Positions 55,118-64,000 of a DNA stretch of 64,000 nt are shown here, in pieces; the first letter of the stretch is position 1; each line of letters opens with the position of its first letter. The stretch is from Paracoccus chinensis (lineage in GTDB: Bacteria; Pseudomonadota; Alphaproteobacteria; Rhodobacterales; Rhodobacteraceae). The notes beneath the pieces were generated by a model. The model was not told the origin of the DNA, ran no database searches, and was given only the letters and a program-made list of their open reading frames with translations. The stretch spans positions 248,001 to 312,000 of the forward strand of contig NZ_FNGE01000001.1 of NCBI RefSeq assembly GCF_900102885.1, written 5' to 3'. The position numbers were made by a program, and so were the translations under genes.

Positions 55118-56062
55118 TCAGCGCCGCGGATGCGCGGCGCGGTGGACGGCCAGCAGATGCGCGTCGTCCACGCCGGTATAAACCTGCGTCGTGGACAGGC
55201 TCGCGTGCCCCAGAAGCTGCTGGATCGTGCGCAGGTCGCCCCCGGCGGCCAGCAGATGCGTGGCGAAGCTGTGGCGCAGCGCATGGGGCGTCGCGGTTTC
55301 CGGCAGGCCCAGCGACTGGCGAAGCGAGGCCATGGCGCCCTCGATGGCGCCTGCATAAAGCCGCTTGCCCTTGACCGTGAAGAACAGCGGCCCGTCCGGG
55401 GTCAGCGGAAAGGGGCAGATCCGCAGGTAGGCCGCGACCGCCTGCCGCGCGGCGGGCAGGACGGGCACCATCCGCTCGCGCCCGCCCTTGCCACGGATCA
55501 CGAGCGAATCTTCCATCGGCCAGTCGCGTCCGTTCAGCGCGAGAGCCTCGCCGATGCGCAGGCCCAGACCGTAAAGCAGCGTCAGCACCGCCATGTCGCG
55601 GGCGGCGATCCAAGGCGTCGGATGCCGCTCGCCCGCGAGATCGAGGACGGCGCGGGCCTGCTCCACCGGGATCGGGCGCGGCAGGCTCCGGCGATAACGG
55701 GGGCTGCGGGCGGACAGGGCGCGGCTGGCGTCGAAACCCTCGCGGTCGCTGATCCAGCGCAGGAAGCTGCGGATCGCGGACAGGCGGCGGGCGAGGCTGC
55801 GGGCCGACAGGCCCCGCGCCCGTTCGGCGGCGGCAAAGGCGCGCAGGTCGGACTGGGTCAGCGCGGCCAGTGCTCCGGGCAGCGCAGGCGTTCCGTGATA
55901 GCCGCCCAGGAAGGACAGGAAGGCCAGCAGGTCACCCTGATAGGCAGTGATCGTATGTTCGGACCGGCCGCGCGTTCCGCGTTCGCTGTCCAGCCAGCGG
56001 GCCAGCGCGTCCGACATGGCCGGGGCCAGCGCCAGGGGCGGCACCGGACCCTGCCCGCTCAT
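55118..56062 (-). CDS. xerC: Tyrosine recombinase XerC
   Basis: A 314-residue site-specific recombinase that resolves chromosome dimers at dif with XerD, activated by FtsK. All six catalytic residues are seen: Arg169 (LRIGEAL), Lys192 (GKGGRER), His260 and Arg263 (HALRHSFATHLL), His286 (GHASLS) and Tyr295 (TTQVYTGVD). The N-terminal SAM-like domain is present. Its start overlaps the DUF484 gene by four bases, the conserved gamma/alpha arrangement for xerC. It is housekeeping rather than a phage integrase. Confidence 0.94.
   Translation of the reverse strand: MSGQGPVPPLALAPAMSDALARWLDSERGTRGRSEHTITAYQGDLLAFLSFLGGYHGTPALPGALAALTQSDLRAFAAAERARGLSARSLARRLSAIRSFLRWISDREGFDASRALSARSPRYRRSLPRPIPVEQARAVLDLAGERHPTPWIAARDMAVLTLLYGLGLRIGEALALNGRDWPMEDSLVIRGKGGRERMVPVLPAARQAVAAYLRICPFPLTPDGPLFFTVKGKRLYAGAIEGAMASLRQSLGLPETATPHALRHSFATHLLAAGGDLRTIQQLLGHASLSTTQVYTGVDDAHLLAVHRAAHPRR
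55121..55140. terminator. Hairpin at the mrpG/xerC convergence
   Basis: A perfect 7-bp stem (GCGCCGC / GCGGCGC) with a six-base loop sits inside the last codons of xerC. It lacks a T-run, so it is only a weak candidate for stopping mrp transcripts. Confidence 0.28.
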
Positions 56063-56769
56063 CCCCGAAGCCAGCCGATCAGGACCAGCCGGAAGACCTG
56101 CGCGAAGAAGCGCAAAAGGTCCGTGCCCTGCGCGGGCGAGAACCGCCCCACATCGCGCGAGCCCATGACCAGCAGCGCGGGCCTGCGCCCGGGGCCGAGG
56201 TCCAGCGGCAGCAGCGCCTCGGACCGGACCTCGGTGCCGTGGACGGCCAGCGTCTCGGGGCTGGCGCGGCGCAGCACGATGTCGTCGCCGCGCGGGGCCT
56301 TGCGGCCCGCCGCGATCAGCCGGCCGATGCTGCCCGCCGGCAGCACCACCAGCGGCCCCGTGTCCGAGGGCGCCGCGTCCTCGGGCGATTCCATCACCAG
56401 CTTCAGCGTCTCGACCCGCAGGATCGGGGCCACGTCCGTTTCCAGCGTTTCCAAGAAACCCGGGAAATCCATCGGCTCGAGCAGCGACAGCACCGCGCGG
56501 TGGATCGTCTGCGTGCCCGCCTGATTTTCATAGGCCGCCGAGATCACGCTTTCATGCGCAGATTCCAGCCGATCGAGCCGATGCTCCAGCGCCTGCATGG
56601 CGCGGCCGCGGATGTCGATGACATTCTCGCCCAGTTCCGCCTCGCGCGCGGCCACCAGCGCCCGCATCAGCTCGCGGTCGCCCAGGATCAGCGCCGGCTC
56701 GGCCAGCAGCCGGTCGCGCGTGCCGGGGTCCAGCGCGGCCTCGGGCGTCCTGTCCAGGGCCTCGGTCAC
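56059..56769 (-). CDS. DUF484 family protein
   Basis: A 236-residue protein of the DUF484 (GAF-like) family, recognised by [17 protein letters not shown] near the N-terminus, a coiled-coil stretch ([21 protein letters not shown]), and the C-terminal [21 protein letters not shown]. Function is unknown; in proteobacteria it is regularly encoded just before xerC, as here. It starts with GTG overlapping the fsa stop (GTGA). Confidence 0.88.
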   Translation of the reverse strand: MTEALDRTPEAALDPGTRDRLLAEPALILGDRELMRALVAAREAELGENVIDIRGRAMQALEHRLDRLESAHESVISAAYENQAGTQTIHRAVLSLLEPMDFPGFLETLETDVAPILRVETLKLVMESPEDAAPSDTGPLVVLPAGSIGRLIAAGRKAPRGDDIVLRRASPETLAVHGTEVRSEALLPLDLGPGRRPALLVMGSRDVGRFSPAQGTDLLRFFAQVFRLVLIGWLRG

Positions 56770-57422
56770 AGCCCGATCTTCTGGCCGGTCTTGGCCCAGT
56801 CGGCGTTGAACTGGTCCAGCCCCTTGTCCGTCAGGATGTGGTTCGCCATCGCCTTGATGACGGCGGGCGGTGCCGTGATCACGTCCGCGCCGATGCGGGC
56901 GCATTCGATGATGTGGTTCACCGACCGGATCGAGGCGGCGAGCAGGTTCGTCTCGTAGCCGTAGTTGTCGTAGATGCGGCGGATGTCGGCGATCAGCTCC
57001 ATCCCGTCCAGGCCGATGTCGTCCAGGCGGCCGATGAAGGGGCTGATGAAGGTCGCCCCCGCCTTGGCCGCCAGGATCGCCTGCGCGGGCGTGAAGCAGA
57101 GCGTGACGTTGACCATGTGGCCCTCGTCCGTCAGCGCCTTGCAGGCCTTAAGCCCGTCCCAGGTCAGCGGCACCTTGACGGTGACGTTGGGCGCGATCTC
57201 AGCCAGGTGCTTGCCCTCGCGGATCATGCCTTCGGCGTCCGAGGCCACGACCTCGGCGCTGACCGGGCCGGGAACCATCTCGCAGATCTCGCGGGTGACC
57301 TCGGCGATGTCGCGGCCCGATTTCAGGATCAGCGAGGGGTTGGTCGTGACCCCGTCCACCATGCCCAGTTCGTGCAATTCGCGGATGGCGGCGATGTCGG
57401 CGGTATCGACGAAGAATCTCAT
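56766..57422 (-). CDS. fsa: Transaldolase-like fructose-6-phosphate aldolase
   Basis: A 218-residue member of the small transaldolase/FSA class. The N-terminus [26 protein letters not shown], Schiff-base Lys83 in [13 protein letters not shown], and [16 protein letters not shown] are all typical. Members with this sequence pattern are usually annotated as transaldolase of the pentose phosphate pathway; the exact activity cannot be told from sequence. An AGGAGG-type site lies about 11 bases before the ATG. It heads the fsa-DUF484-xerC group. Confidence 0.93.
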   Translation of the reverse strand: MRFFVDTADIAAIRELHELGMVDGVTTNPSLILKSGRDIAEVTREICEMVPGPVSAEVVASDAEGMIREGKHLAEIAPNVTVKVPLTWDGLKACKALTDEGHMVNVTLCFTPAQAILAAKAGATFISPFIGRLDDIGLDGMELIADIRRIYDNYGYETNLLAASIRSVNHIIECARIGADVITAPPAVIKAMANHILTDKGLDQFNADWAKTGQKIGL

Positions 57423-57554
57423 GGCGCGGTGGCCTCCTGACCTTTGGGTTGCGCGTGGTGTAGACCAGATCGCCCCAGCCGAAAAGCCCGGCGCGGGCTT
57501 GCCTCGGGCCGGGCCCACTCGTATCTGCCCGCGAAAACCGGGAAAGGGACACCC

Positions 57555-58082
57555 ATGGAAAAGGCGTTCGAGCGGCTGATCTTCGCCTCGCGCTGGCTGA
57601 TGGCGCCGATGTATCTGGGGCTGGTCGCCGTGCTGGGGATGATGCTGGCGGTGTTCCTGCGCCAGACCTTCTACTACGTCCCGCAGGCGCTGACGATGTC
57701 GGCGGAAACCGCGATCCTGGCGGCGCTGTCGCTGATCGACCTGACGCTGGCGGCAAACCTGCTGCTGATCGTGATCTTCTCGGGCTACGAGAACTTCGTC
57801 TCGCGCCTCGACGTGGGTGACGAAGCCGAGCGTCCGGGCTGGATGGGCACGGTCGATTTCTCGGGGCTGAAGATGAAGCTCATCGCCTCGATCGTGGCGA
57901 TCTCGGCCATCGACCTGCTCAAGCGCTTCATGGAACTGGGACGCCCGAACATCACGCCCCTTGGCGACCGCGAGCTGCGCTGGCTGGTCATCATCCACGT
58001 CGTCTTCGTGGTCTCGGGCCTTCTGATGGCGGCAATGGACTGGCTGATCGCCCGCAGCGGAAAGAAATACGGCGGCCAGTAA
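57555..58082 (+). CDS. YqhA family (TIGR00645/UPF0114) membrane protein
   Basis: A 175-residue inner-membrane protein with about four helices. [36 protein letters not shown] and [17 protein letters not shown] are diagnostic of the UPF0114 family. Its function is not established. ATG follows GGGAAAGGGAC. Divergent from fsa, convergent with folD. Confidence 0.9.
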   Translation: MEKAFERLIFASRWLMAPMYLGLVAVLGMMLAVFLRQTFYYVPQALTMSAETAILAALSLIDLTLAANLLLIVIFSGYENFVSRLDVGDEAERPGWMGTVDFSGLKMKLIASIVAISAIDLLKRFMELGRPNITPLGDRELRWLVIIHVVFVVSGLLMAAMDWLIARSGKKYGGQ

Positions 58083-58089
58083 GGCCGCC
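58071..58089 (-). terminator. Hairpin terminator candidate at the yqhA/folD convergence
   Basis: A 7-bp perfect stem (GGCGGCC / GGCCGCC) overlaps the YqhA-like stop codon. On the minus strand it is followed by GTATTTCTTTCC, a loosely T-rich tail suited to terminate folD. Confidence 0.38.
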
Positions 58090-58097
58090 GCCCTCGG

Positions 58098-58976
58098 TCA
58101 GGGCGTCAGGCCCTCGGGTTCCGGCAGGCCGTTCACCCGTGCCGTGGCGGTCAGGGTATTGGCCAGCAGGCAGGCGATGGTCATGGGACCGACGCCGCCG
58201 GGAACCGGGGTGATGGCACCTGCGACCTGGCGGACGGACTCGAAGTCCACGTCGCCGACCAGCCCGTCCTCGGTGCGGTTGATGCCCACGTCGATCACGG
58301 TCGCGCCCGGCTTGATCCAGTCGCCCTGCACGAAGCGCGCCCGGCCCACGGCGGCCACGACGATGTCGGCGCGGCGGCAAAGGTCGGGCAGGTCCTCGGT
58401 GCGTGAATGGGCCACGGTCACGGTCGCGCTGTCGGCCAGCAGAAGCTGCGCCATGGGCTTGCCGACGATGTTCGACCGCCCGATCACCAGCGCATCCTTG
58501 CCCGCGAGCGAGCCCAGCCGGTCCCGCAGCAGCATCAGGCAGCCCAGCGGCGTGCAGGGCACCATGGCCTTCTGCCCCGTGGCGAGCCGCCCGGCGTTCA
58601 GCACCGTGAAGCCGTCCACGTCCTTTTCCGGCGCGATGGCATTGATGACCGCCGCCTCGTCCATATGCTTCGGCAGAGGAAGCTGCACGAGGATGCCGTT
58701 CACCTTCGCATCGCCGTTCAGTCGCGCGACCAGCGCCAGCAGGTCGTCCTGCGACGTTTCGGGGGGCAGGCGGTGCTCGAAGCTTTCCATGCCGACCTCG
58801 ACGGTGGCCTTGCCCTTGCTGCGGACATAGACCGACGAGGCCGGGTCCTCGCCCACCAGCACCACGGCCAGGCCCGGCGTGACGCTGTGATCGGCCTTCA
58901 TGGCGGCGACCGCCGTGGCGATGCGGCCGCGCAGGGCGGCGGCGAAGGCCTTGCCGTCGATCAGGTCAGCGCTCAT
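58098..58976 (-). CDS. folD: Bifunctional methylenetetrahydrofolate dehydrogenase/cyclohydrolase
   Basis: A 292-residue enzyme interconverting 5,10-methylene- and 10-formyl-tetrahydrofolate. Seen: [17 protein letters not shown] with the catalytic Tyr and Lys, [14 protein letters not shown], the NADP motif [14 protein letters not shown], and [17 protein letters not shown]. Start [11 protein letters not shown] was chosen at the family N-terminus. It overlaps the chorismate mutase gene by 11 bases. Confidence 0.96.
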   Translation of the reverse strand: MSADLIDGKAFAAALRGRIATAVAAMKADHSVTPGLAVVLVGEDPASSVYVRSKGKATVEVGMESFEHRLPPETSQDDLLALVARLNGDAKVNGILVQLPLPKHMDEAAVINAIAPEKDVDGFTVLNAGRLATGQKAMVPCTPLGCLMLLRDRLGSLAGKDALVIGRSNIVGKPMAQLLLADSATVTVAHSRTEDLPDLCRRADIVVAAVGRARFVQGDWIKPGATVIDVGINRTEDGLVGDVDFESVRQVAGAITPVPGGVGPMTIACLLANTLTATARVNGLPEPEGLTP

Positions 58977-59274
58977 CGGCTTCCCCCAGCTGTCGGGCTT
59001 CCTGAGCAATGAAATGCTCCATCATCAGGCGCCACAGGGCCTCGGCCAGGTCGGGATCGTAGCCCGTCGCCTCGGCGTTCCGGCGGGCCTTGGCGGCGAC
59101 CTCCTCGACGCGTTCGTCGATGCGGGCAGGCAGGCCAGCCCCGGCCTTGATCTGGGCCGCGCGGTCGATCATGCGCGAGCGCCGGGCGAGAAGGCGCGCA
59201 AGTTCCAGGTCAAGCGCGTCGATGGCGGACCGCAGGGCGGTCATGTCGCTCAGATGCATCAGGTCATCGGTCAT
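58966..59274 (-). CDS. Chorismate mutase (AroQ type)
   Basis: A 102-residue all-helical mutase converting chorismate to prephenate. [22 protein letters not shown] and the following [17 protein letters not shown] (Lys and Arg) are the AroQ catalytic pattern, with [21 protein letters not shown] forming helix 3. The first ~10 residues ([10 protein letters not shown]) are poorly conserved; an internal ATG at MTALRSAI is an alternative start. It precedes folD with an 11-base overlap. Confidence 0.9.
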   Translation of the reverse strand: MTDDLMHLSDMTALRSAIDALDLELARLLARRSRMIDRAAQIKAGAGLPARIDERVEEVAAKARRNAEATGYDPDLAEALWRLMMEHFIAQEARQLGEADER

Positions 59275-59389
59275 GCGCCGCCTCATGCCCTCTGCGCGGG
59301 GGCGGTGCAAGGCCGGCAAGCGCGGCCCTTGCATCATGACGGAAATGCGTCACCTTCCTGACGATCAACCTCAGCCGGATGACAGAACC

Positions 59390-60586
59390 ATGACGCTGAC
59401 AGTGCTGACCGGGGCCGCGGGGGCGGGAAAGACCTCCGAGGTCATCCGCATCATCAACGACCTGCGCGAGCGCAAGCAGAGATCCTTCCTGATCGCCACG
59501 CTGGACGGCGGCACGGTGCGGCCCGCGCTTGAGAAATTCGACATGATCAATGCCCGCAGTGGGCGCAAGGTGCGCGTGGACTTCAAGGGCCATGCCCCCG
59601 AGATCCGGGCCTTCATCGGTGCCCGGACGACCGCCCCCTCGACCTTCGTCTTCGACGAGGCGCAACGCTTCGGCCAGGATTTCGCCGAGGACTGGATTTC
59701 CCTGTCCGAAGCCGGGCACCGGGTCATCGTCTCGACACCCTCCAGCCAGCAGCTCGAGCGCCTGCGCGCGGCCGGGGCCACCGTCACCCGGATCCGCAAG
59801 ATCTGCGACCTGATGGCGGACGGCGAGGCCACCACCACGATCCGGCTGCCGGGAGGGGACGGGACCATCTCCGTCTGCCCGCGCTGCGCGGGGCAACTGC
59901 AGGCGCAGGCCCGCACCCACCTGCGCGAGCGCCTGATCGCCAGCGCCCCCGGAGCCGGCTCGGTCCAGATCTACCAGCCGATCGACAGCGACTTCCCCGA
60001 ATTCGCCGGCCTTGAGCCGATCCGCGCCGACAGCGCCACCCGCGCCGGCATCATGGCCGAGTTCGTCGGCAAGCACGTCGACCTGACGGACGCGGGGCAG
60101 AAAAGCTACATCGACGTCGGCTGCAACAGCGGCTTCTTCTGCAAGCGCATGTCGGACCTCGGCCTGCGGGCCATGGGCATCGACGTCGCGCCGAACGACA
60201 TCGAGATGGGCCGGGTGGCCGACAGCTACATCTACAACCGGCACCTGGACCTGCAGGTGCAGAACGCGCTGACCTGGGTGCCCGAGGTGATGGCGGAGCA
60301 CGACGTCGCCTCGACCTTCAGCGTCTACCAGTGGCTCTTCGACAAGCATGACGCCGAGGCGGTCCACCGCTCGCTGCGGGCGCTGATGGCCAAGACGCGC
60401 AAGCTGTTCTTCTTCGAGATGGGCTATACCGAGGAAGCGCATTACCGCGACCGCCTGGGGCTTCGCATCGACCGCGAATGGTGCCTGGCGCAGATGCGCG
60501 AACACGGCGGCTTTGCCGATATCGTGACTTATGGCGCTGGCTGGAACGGGCTGAAGCGCGACTTCTTCGTCGGCATCAAGCCCTGA
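59390..60586 (+). CDS. P-loop (thymidine-kinase-like) ATPase fused to a SAM-dependent methyltransferase
   Basis: A 398-residue two-domain protein I cannot name. Residues 1-170 are a P-loop domain with Walker A GAAGAGKT (8-15), a Walker B-like FVFDEAQRF (87-95) and a CPRC pair (163-166). That order resembles type II thymidine kinases, which have a DEAQ-like motif and a C-terminal zinc ribbon, though only one cysteine pair is present. Residues ~225-398 are a class I methyltransferase with motif I IDVGCNSGFF (241-250), GIDVAPNDIEMG, and FFFEMGY. An upstream ATG at 59336 is an alternative start that adds 18 residues; the ribosome site is weak for both. It stands alone, divergent from chorismate mutase. 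The substrate is unknown. Confidence 0.78.
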   Translation: MTLTVLTGAAGAGKTSEVIRIINDLRERKQRSFLIATLDGGTVRPALEKFDMINARSGRKVRVDFKGHAPEIRAFIGARTTAPSTFVFDEAQRFGQDFAEDWISLSEAGHRVIVSTPSSQQLERLRAAGATVTRIRKICDLMADGEATTTIRLPGGDGTISVCPRCAGQLQAQARTHLRERLIASAPGAGSVQIYQPIDSDFPEFAGLEPIRADSATRAGIMAEFVGKHVDLTDAGQKSYIDVGCNSGFFCKRMSDLGLRAMGIDVAPNDIEMGRVADSYIYNRHLDLQVQNALTWVPEVMAEHDVASTFSVYQWLFDKHDAEAVHRSLRALMAKTRKLFFFEMGYTEEAHYRDRLGLRIDREWCLAQMREHGGFADIVTYGAGWNGLKRDFFVGIKP

Positions 60587-60590
60587 AACG

Positions 60591-60616
60591 AAGAACCCCG
60601 GCCGAAGGGCCGGGGT
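60591..60616 (-). terminator. Intrinsic terminator of ftsH
   Basis: A 9-bp perfect stem (ACCCCGGCC / GGCCGGGGT) with a four-base loop lies 16 bases after the ftsH stop. On the minus strand it is followed by TCTTCGTTTC. The plus strand side is GC-rich, so the terminator chiefly serves ftsH. Confidence 0.75.
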
Positions 60617-60632
60617 CGGGTGCGTGACGGGC

Positions 60633-62525
60633 TCAGGCCGTGGGCACGGGCGCCGGGCCACTGCTGGCCGGGGGAATGCGCGGCACGGCCGGCACCGCCG
60701 GGATGGCCGAGCTGGGCGTGTCGTCATCGCCACCCAGCTGCTCGCCGCGGATGACCTTGCCGATTTCCTCGCCGGTCAGGGTCTCGTACTCCAGCAGGCC
60801 CTTGGCGAGGCGCTCGAACTCCTGCTCCTTTTCCAGCAGGATGCGGCGGGCGGCCTGGTAGCCTTCCTCGATCAGGTCGCGGACTTCCTGCTCGATCAGT
60901 TCCTTGGTCTTGGTGGACACCGAGAAGCCGCCGGTGTTGCCCTGATAGCCCTCATGCGCCTCGGCATAGTCCACGGCGCCGACCTTGTCGGACATGCCCC
61001 AGCGCATCACCATCGCGCGGGCCAAGGCCGAGGCCTGCTGGATGTCGCCGGCCGGGCCGTTGGACACGCCTTCCTCGCCATACTTGATGATCTCGGCGGC
61101 CTTGCCGGCCATGGTCATGGCGATCTTCTGCTTGGCCTCGTCCTTGTGGTAGTTCAGCCGGTCCATCTCGGGCAGGCTGACCACCATGCCCAGGGCGCCG
61201 CCGCGCGGGATGATGGTGGCCTTGTATACGGGATCGCACTTTGGCAGCGACAGCCCGACGACGGCGTGACCGGCCTCGTGATAGGCGGTCTTTTCCTTCT
61301 GCTCGGGCGTCAGGACCATGCTGCGGCGTTCCACGCCCAGCATCACCTTGTCCTTGGCGTTCTCGAAATCCTCCATCGTGACGAAGCGGCGGCCGATGCG
61401 CGCGGCCATCAGCGCGGCCTCGTTCACGAGGTTCATCAGGTCAGCGCCCGAGAAGCCGGGGGTGCCGCGCGCGATGATTCGCAGGTCCACGTCGGGGCCT
61501 TGCGGCACCTTGCGGGCATGAACGTTCAGGATCTTCTCGCGGCCCTTGATGTCGGGGTTCGGCACGTGGATCTGGCGATCGAAGCGGCCGGGGCGCAGCA
61601 GGGCCGGGTCCAGCACGTCCTTGCGGTTCGTGGCGGCGATGATGATGATCCCCTCGTTCGCCTCGAAGCCGTCCATTTCCACCAGAAGCTGGTTCAGCGT
61701 CTGCTCGCGCTCGTCGTTGCCGCCGCCGATGCCAACGCCCCGGGCGCGGCCCACCGCGTCGATCTCGTCGATGAAGACAATGCAGGGGGCGGATTTCTTG
61801 GCCTGCTCGAACATGTCGCGCACGCGGGACGCACCCACGCCCACGAACATCTCGACAAAGTCCGAGCCCGAGATGGTGAAGAAGGGCACGCCCGCCTCGC
61901 CCGCGATGGCACGCGCGAGCAGGGTCTTACCGGTGCCCGGCGGGCCGACCAGCAGCGCGCCTTTCGGGATCTTGCCGCCGAGGCGCGAGAACTTCTGCGG
62001 GTTGCGCAGGAACTCGACAATCTCCTCAAGCTCCTCCTTGGCCTCGTCGATGCCCGCCACGTCGTCAAAGGTGACGCGGCCGTGCTTTTCGGTCAGCAGC
62101 TTGGCCTTGGACTTGCCGAAGCCCATGGCCCCGCCTTTGCCCCCGCCCTGCATCCGGTTCATCATGAAGATCCACACGCCGATCAGCAGGATGAAGGGCA
62201 GCCAGACGCCCAGCAGGGACATGAAGCCCGACTGCTGCTGGCGCTCGACCTTCACCTCGACGCCGTTGTCGATCAGCCGGTCGGCCAGGTCCTCGCCCAC
62301 GGGGCGGACGGTCGAATAGCGGCGGCCGTCGGTGCCGGTCACGATAACGGTCTCGCCATCGATGGTGGCCGCCGTGACCTGGTCGTTCTCGACCCTCTGA
62401 ATGAAGTCGGAATAAGCGATCTGGGTGCTGTTCATCTGCGCGCTGTTGCCGCCGAAGGCGTTGAACAGGGCCAGGATCATCAGGAACAGGACCACCCAGA
62501 AGGCGATGTTGCGCGCGTTGCCCAA
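60633..62525 (-). CDS. ftsH: ATP-dependent zinc metalloprotease FtsH
   Basis: A 630-residue membrane AAA+ protease that degrades unstable and misassembled proteins. Two membrane helices (about 7-23 and 103-121) flank a periplasmic domain; Walker A GPPGTGKT is at 194-201, Walker B is [10 protein letters not shown], the second region of homology includes RPGRFDRQI, and the zinc motif HEAGH is at 416-420. The C-terminal tail is Pro/Ala-rich. The start is a TTG, supported by GGAGGA eight bases upstream and by a normal N-terminus [10 protein letters not shown]. Confidence 0.96.
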   Translation of the reverse strand: MGNARNIAFWVVLFLMILALFNAFGGNSAQMNSTQIAYSDFIQRVENDQVTAATIDGETVIVTGTDGRRYSTVRPVGEDLADRLIDNGVEVKVERQQQSGFMSLLGVWLPFILLIGVWIFMMNRMQGGGKGGAMGFGKSKAKLLTEKHGRVTFDDVAGIDEAKEELEEIVEFLRNPQKFSRLGGKIPKGALLVGPPGTGKTLLARAIAGEAGVPFFTISGSDFVEMFVGVGASRVRDMFEQAKKSAPCIVFIDEIDAVGRARGVGIGGGNDEREQTLNQLLVEMDGFEANEGIIIIAATNRKDVLDPALLRPGRFDRQIHVPNPDIKGREKILNVHARKVPQGPDVDLRIIARGTPGFSGADLMNLVNEAALMAARIGRRFVTMEDFENAKDKVMLGVERRSMVLTPEQKEKTAYHEAGHAVVGLSLPKCDPVYKATIIPRGGALGMVVSLPEMDRLNYHKDEAKQKIAMTMAGKAAEIIKYGEEGVSNGPAGDIQQASALARAMVMRWGMSDKVGAVDYAEAHEGYQGNTGGFSVSTKTKELIEQEVRDLIEEGYQAARRILLEKEQEFERLAKGLLEYETLTGEEIGKVIRGEQLGGDDDTPSSAIPAVPAVPRIPPASSGPAPVPTA

Positions 62526-62588
62526 GGGCGTTGTCCTCCGAGGGATGGAAGTCTTTCCCCGTGAAAATAGGGGCTGGAGTCCCCTGTA

Positions 62589-63848
62589 TCAATGCGCTCG
62601 CAAGATTGCGAGGAAGTCGTCAAGTCCGCGCAGCGGCAGGGCGCCGACAGGCGAGGGATCGAGCAGCGGCAGGATGACCCTTTCGCCAAGGATCACGGCG
62701 GGCGAGGATGCCAGCGCCATGCGCGGCAGACCTGCCGCGCGCCAGTCGCGCCCCGCCAGCGCGGCCTCTCGGGCGGCGGTCACCACGGCATCGTCGGGCA
62801 GTCCCGCCAGGCGCCAGCGCCGGTCCCAGAGGACTTCGGGTGCATTTCCCCTGACCCGAATATCCTGAGGCCCCGGCCCGGTGCCACTTCGGGCGGCGGC
62901 GGCTGGTTCGCGGATGAACTCGACCATCTCGCCGCGGGTCCGGGCGATCACACCATCCAACGTGCCCTGCCCGCCTGCCGCCAGCAGCGCGATCAACCGC
63001 GCGACATCCGCGCCGCGCGGCGGATAGTCGGCGCCCGTGACCCAGCGCAGCGCCGCCACGACCAGACGCCGCCTGATCTCGGGGCTTGCTTCCATGACAT
63101 GCCGGGGCAGGCGCAGCATCCCGCGATCCGCCTGCGCGCCCCTAGCGGCAGCCACGGCGGCTTCGGAGAGGGCCGCGCGGGCCTCGGCCAGGTTCTCGGC
63201 CGAGCGGGCCAGACCCTCGACCGGCAGGTTCAGGGCGGCGATTGCCTGACGGATGCGGACACGCTCGTAAGCCCGGTCCTCGTTCGAAGGGTCGTCCACC
63301 CATGCGATGCCGCGCCCTGTCAGCCAGTCCTGCAGGGCCTTCCGACGCAGCCCCAGCATCGGCCGCAGCCAGAGCATCCCGTACTGCTGACGCGAAGGAG
63401 CCATCCCCGACAACCCGTCCAGCCCCGCGCCGCGCCCCAGCCGCATCAGCAGGGTTTCGGCCTGATCGTCCTGCGTGTGCCCCAGCGCCACCGCCGGAAG
63501 GCCCTGCACCTTGGCCCAGCCGGCCAGCAGGTGCATCCGCGCCCGGCGGGCGGCATCCATGACATTGCCCGTGACACCCTCGTGCTGCCAAGTCAGGACG
63601 GCATGGGGCAGACCCAGCCCCTCGGCCATGCGCCCGACCCACGCCGCCTCGGCGGCGGCTTCGGGCCGCAGGCGATGGTCCACGGTGGCGGCCTCGATCC
63701 GCACCCCATGGGCACGTGCCCATTCATGGGCCAAGTGCAGCAGCGCGACCGAGTCGCTGCCGCCCGAGACGGCGATGCCCAGCGCGGGCAGTCCGCCCGC
63801 GAGCCGGTCAAGCTCAGTGGAAACGACGGACTGCGGCTCAGCCGCCAT
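62589..63848 (-). CDS. tilS: tRNA(Ile)-lysidine synthase
   Basis: A 419-residue N-type ATP pyrophosphatase that adds lysine to C34 of the isoleucine CAU tRNA so that it reads AUA. The PP-loop SGGSDS is at 28-33, followed by ATVDHRLRPEAAAEA, ALGHTQDDQAETLLMRL and WVDDPSNEDRAYERVRIR, all family hallmarks. The C-terminal region is short and variable. It lies between cpoB and ftsH, the order I recognise in related bacteria; its start overlaps cpoB by 11 bases. Confidence 0.95.
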   Translation of the reverse strand: MAAEPQSVVSTELDRLAGGLPALGIAVSGGSDSVALLHLAHEWARAHGVRIEAATVDHRLRPEAAAEAAWVGRMAEGLGLPHAVLTWQHEGVTGNVMDAARRARMHLLAGWAKVQGLPAVALGHTQDDQAETLLMRLGRGAGLDGLSGMAPSRQQYGMLWLRPMLGLRRKALQDWLTGRGIAWVDDPSNEDRAYERVRIRQAIAALNLPVEGLARSAENLAEARAALSEAAVAAARGAQADRGMLRLPRHVMEASPEIRRRLVVAALRWVTGADYPPRGADVARLIALLAAGGQGTLDGVIARTRGEMVEFIREPAAAARSGTGPGPQDIRVRGNAPEVLWDRRWRLAGLPDDAVVTAAREAALAGRDWRAAGLPRMALASSPAVILGERVILPLLDPSPVGALPLRGLDDFLAILRAH

Positions 63849-64000
63849 TCGCCCCCTGCGCCGCCTCGCAGCCTGCCGAAACCATGCGCCGCCCGGCTTC
63901 CTCGGCTTGGGGTGTGCCGGGGAAGCGCGCGGTCAGCTCGGCAAGATAGACGCAGCCCTCCGAGGGCGGGCGCCCCGCTGCCGAGACCCGCGACAGGCCC
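63838..64000 (-). CDS. cpoB: Tol-Pal coordination protein CpoB/YbgF, C-terminal fragment
   Basis: Only the last 53 codons are in the window. The translated end contains CVYLAELTARFPGTPQAEEA and finishes in MVSAGCEAAQGANGG, matching the final tetratricopeptide helix of CpoB, the periplasmic protein that couples Tol-Pal to septal peptidoglycan synthesis. The position immediately before tilS and ftsH fits. Identification rests on this short stretch plus gene order. Confidence 0.6.
   Translation of the reverse strand, partial: GLSRVSAAGRPPSEGCVYLAELTARFPGTPQAEEAGRRMVSAGCEAAQGANGG

Noticed and set aside
55118-56062. Tyrosine recombinase as the integrase of a mobile element
   Set aside because: Gene order with DUF484, normal composition and full XerC motif set indicate the housekeeping dif recombinase; no attachment repeats or cargo are seen.

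Overview
The window is GC-rich (roughly two thirds G+C by eye), densely packed DNA from an alphaproteobacterium. It most probably comes from the Rhodobacterales, and Paracoccus or a close relative is my best guess. This rests on established family knowledge: AddAB rather than RecBCD, a Mrp/Pha antiporter operon with fused A and B subunits, a TsaE-kinase fusion beside a MurU-like nucleotidyltransferase, a quinoprotein-associated SoxYZ-like carrier with its metallohydrolase, and many ATGA start/stop overlaps. The species cannot be named from the sequence alone. Almost everything is chromosomal housekeeping. I see no insertion sequence, prophage, CRISPR array, rRNA or tRNA gene.

Layout. 1-4.0 kb: the end of ftsK, a DUF2268-like protein and a rhomboid protease. 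4.0-6.6 kb: an L,D-transpeptidase and ribA on the minus strand, divergent from an OmpR-type response regulator that ends in a strong terminator. 6.6-10.8 kb: glutathionyl-hydroquinone reductase, divergent from xthA, a CnoX/YbbN-like thioredoxin, a LON-substrate-binding protein, a Trm112-like protein and a GNAT enzyme. 11-13.3 kb: topoisomerase IB, a DUF779 protein and argC on the minus strand. 13.4-15.4 kb: a divergent metallo-beta-lactamase / SoxYZ-like pair of the quinoprotein relay type. 15.5-19.1 kb: aldo/keto reductase, nitronate monooxygenase and a purine permease. 19.2-28.9 kb: one long co-directional run of IclR regulator, tsaE-kinase fusion, murU, addB, addA and trxA.

28.9-32.6 kb: a PAS-GGDEF-EAL protein and a secreted serralysin-type RTX protease. 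32.7-36.8 kb: pheS and pheT, separated by an AT-rich gene of unknown function that fits exactly between the two cistrons. 36.9-39.7 kb: a cytochrome P450 divergent from an alanine/glycine:cation symporter. 39.7-42.2 kb: rplT, rpmI, a small membrane protein and pyk. 42.3-45.4 kb: an N-formylglutamate amidohydrolase and priA. 45.4-49.1 kb: a tightly overlapped ruvC-ruvA-htpX-ruvB-thioesterase-small membrane protein operon. 49.2-55.1 kb: the six-gene Mrp operon. 55.1-57.4 kb: fsa, a DUF484 protein and xerC. 57.5-60.6 kb: a YqhA-like protein, folD, a chorismate mutase and a P-loop/methyltransferase fusion protein. 60.6-64 kb: ftsH, tilS and the end of cpoB.

The best candidates for something not yet described are the AT-rich gene inside pheS-pheT, the P-loop ATPase/methyltransferase fusion near 59.4-60.6 kb, the orphan SoxYZ-like relay pair, and a near-identical 18-base imperfect palindrome shared by two divergent promoter regions. 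No complete new multi-gene system is evident.
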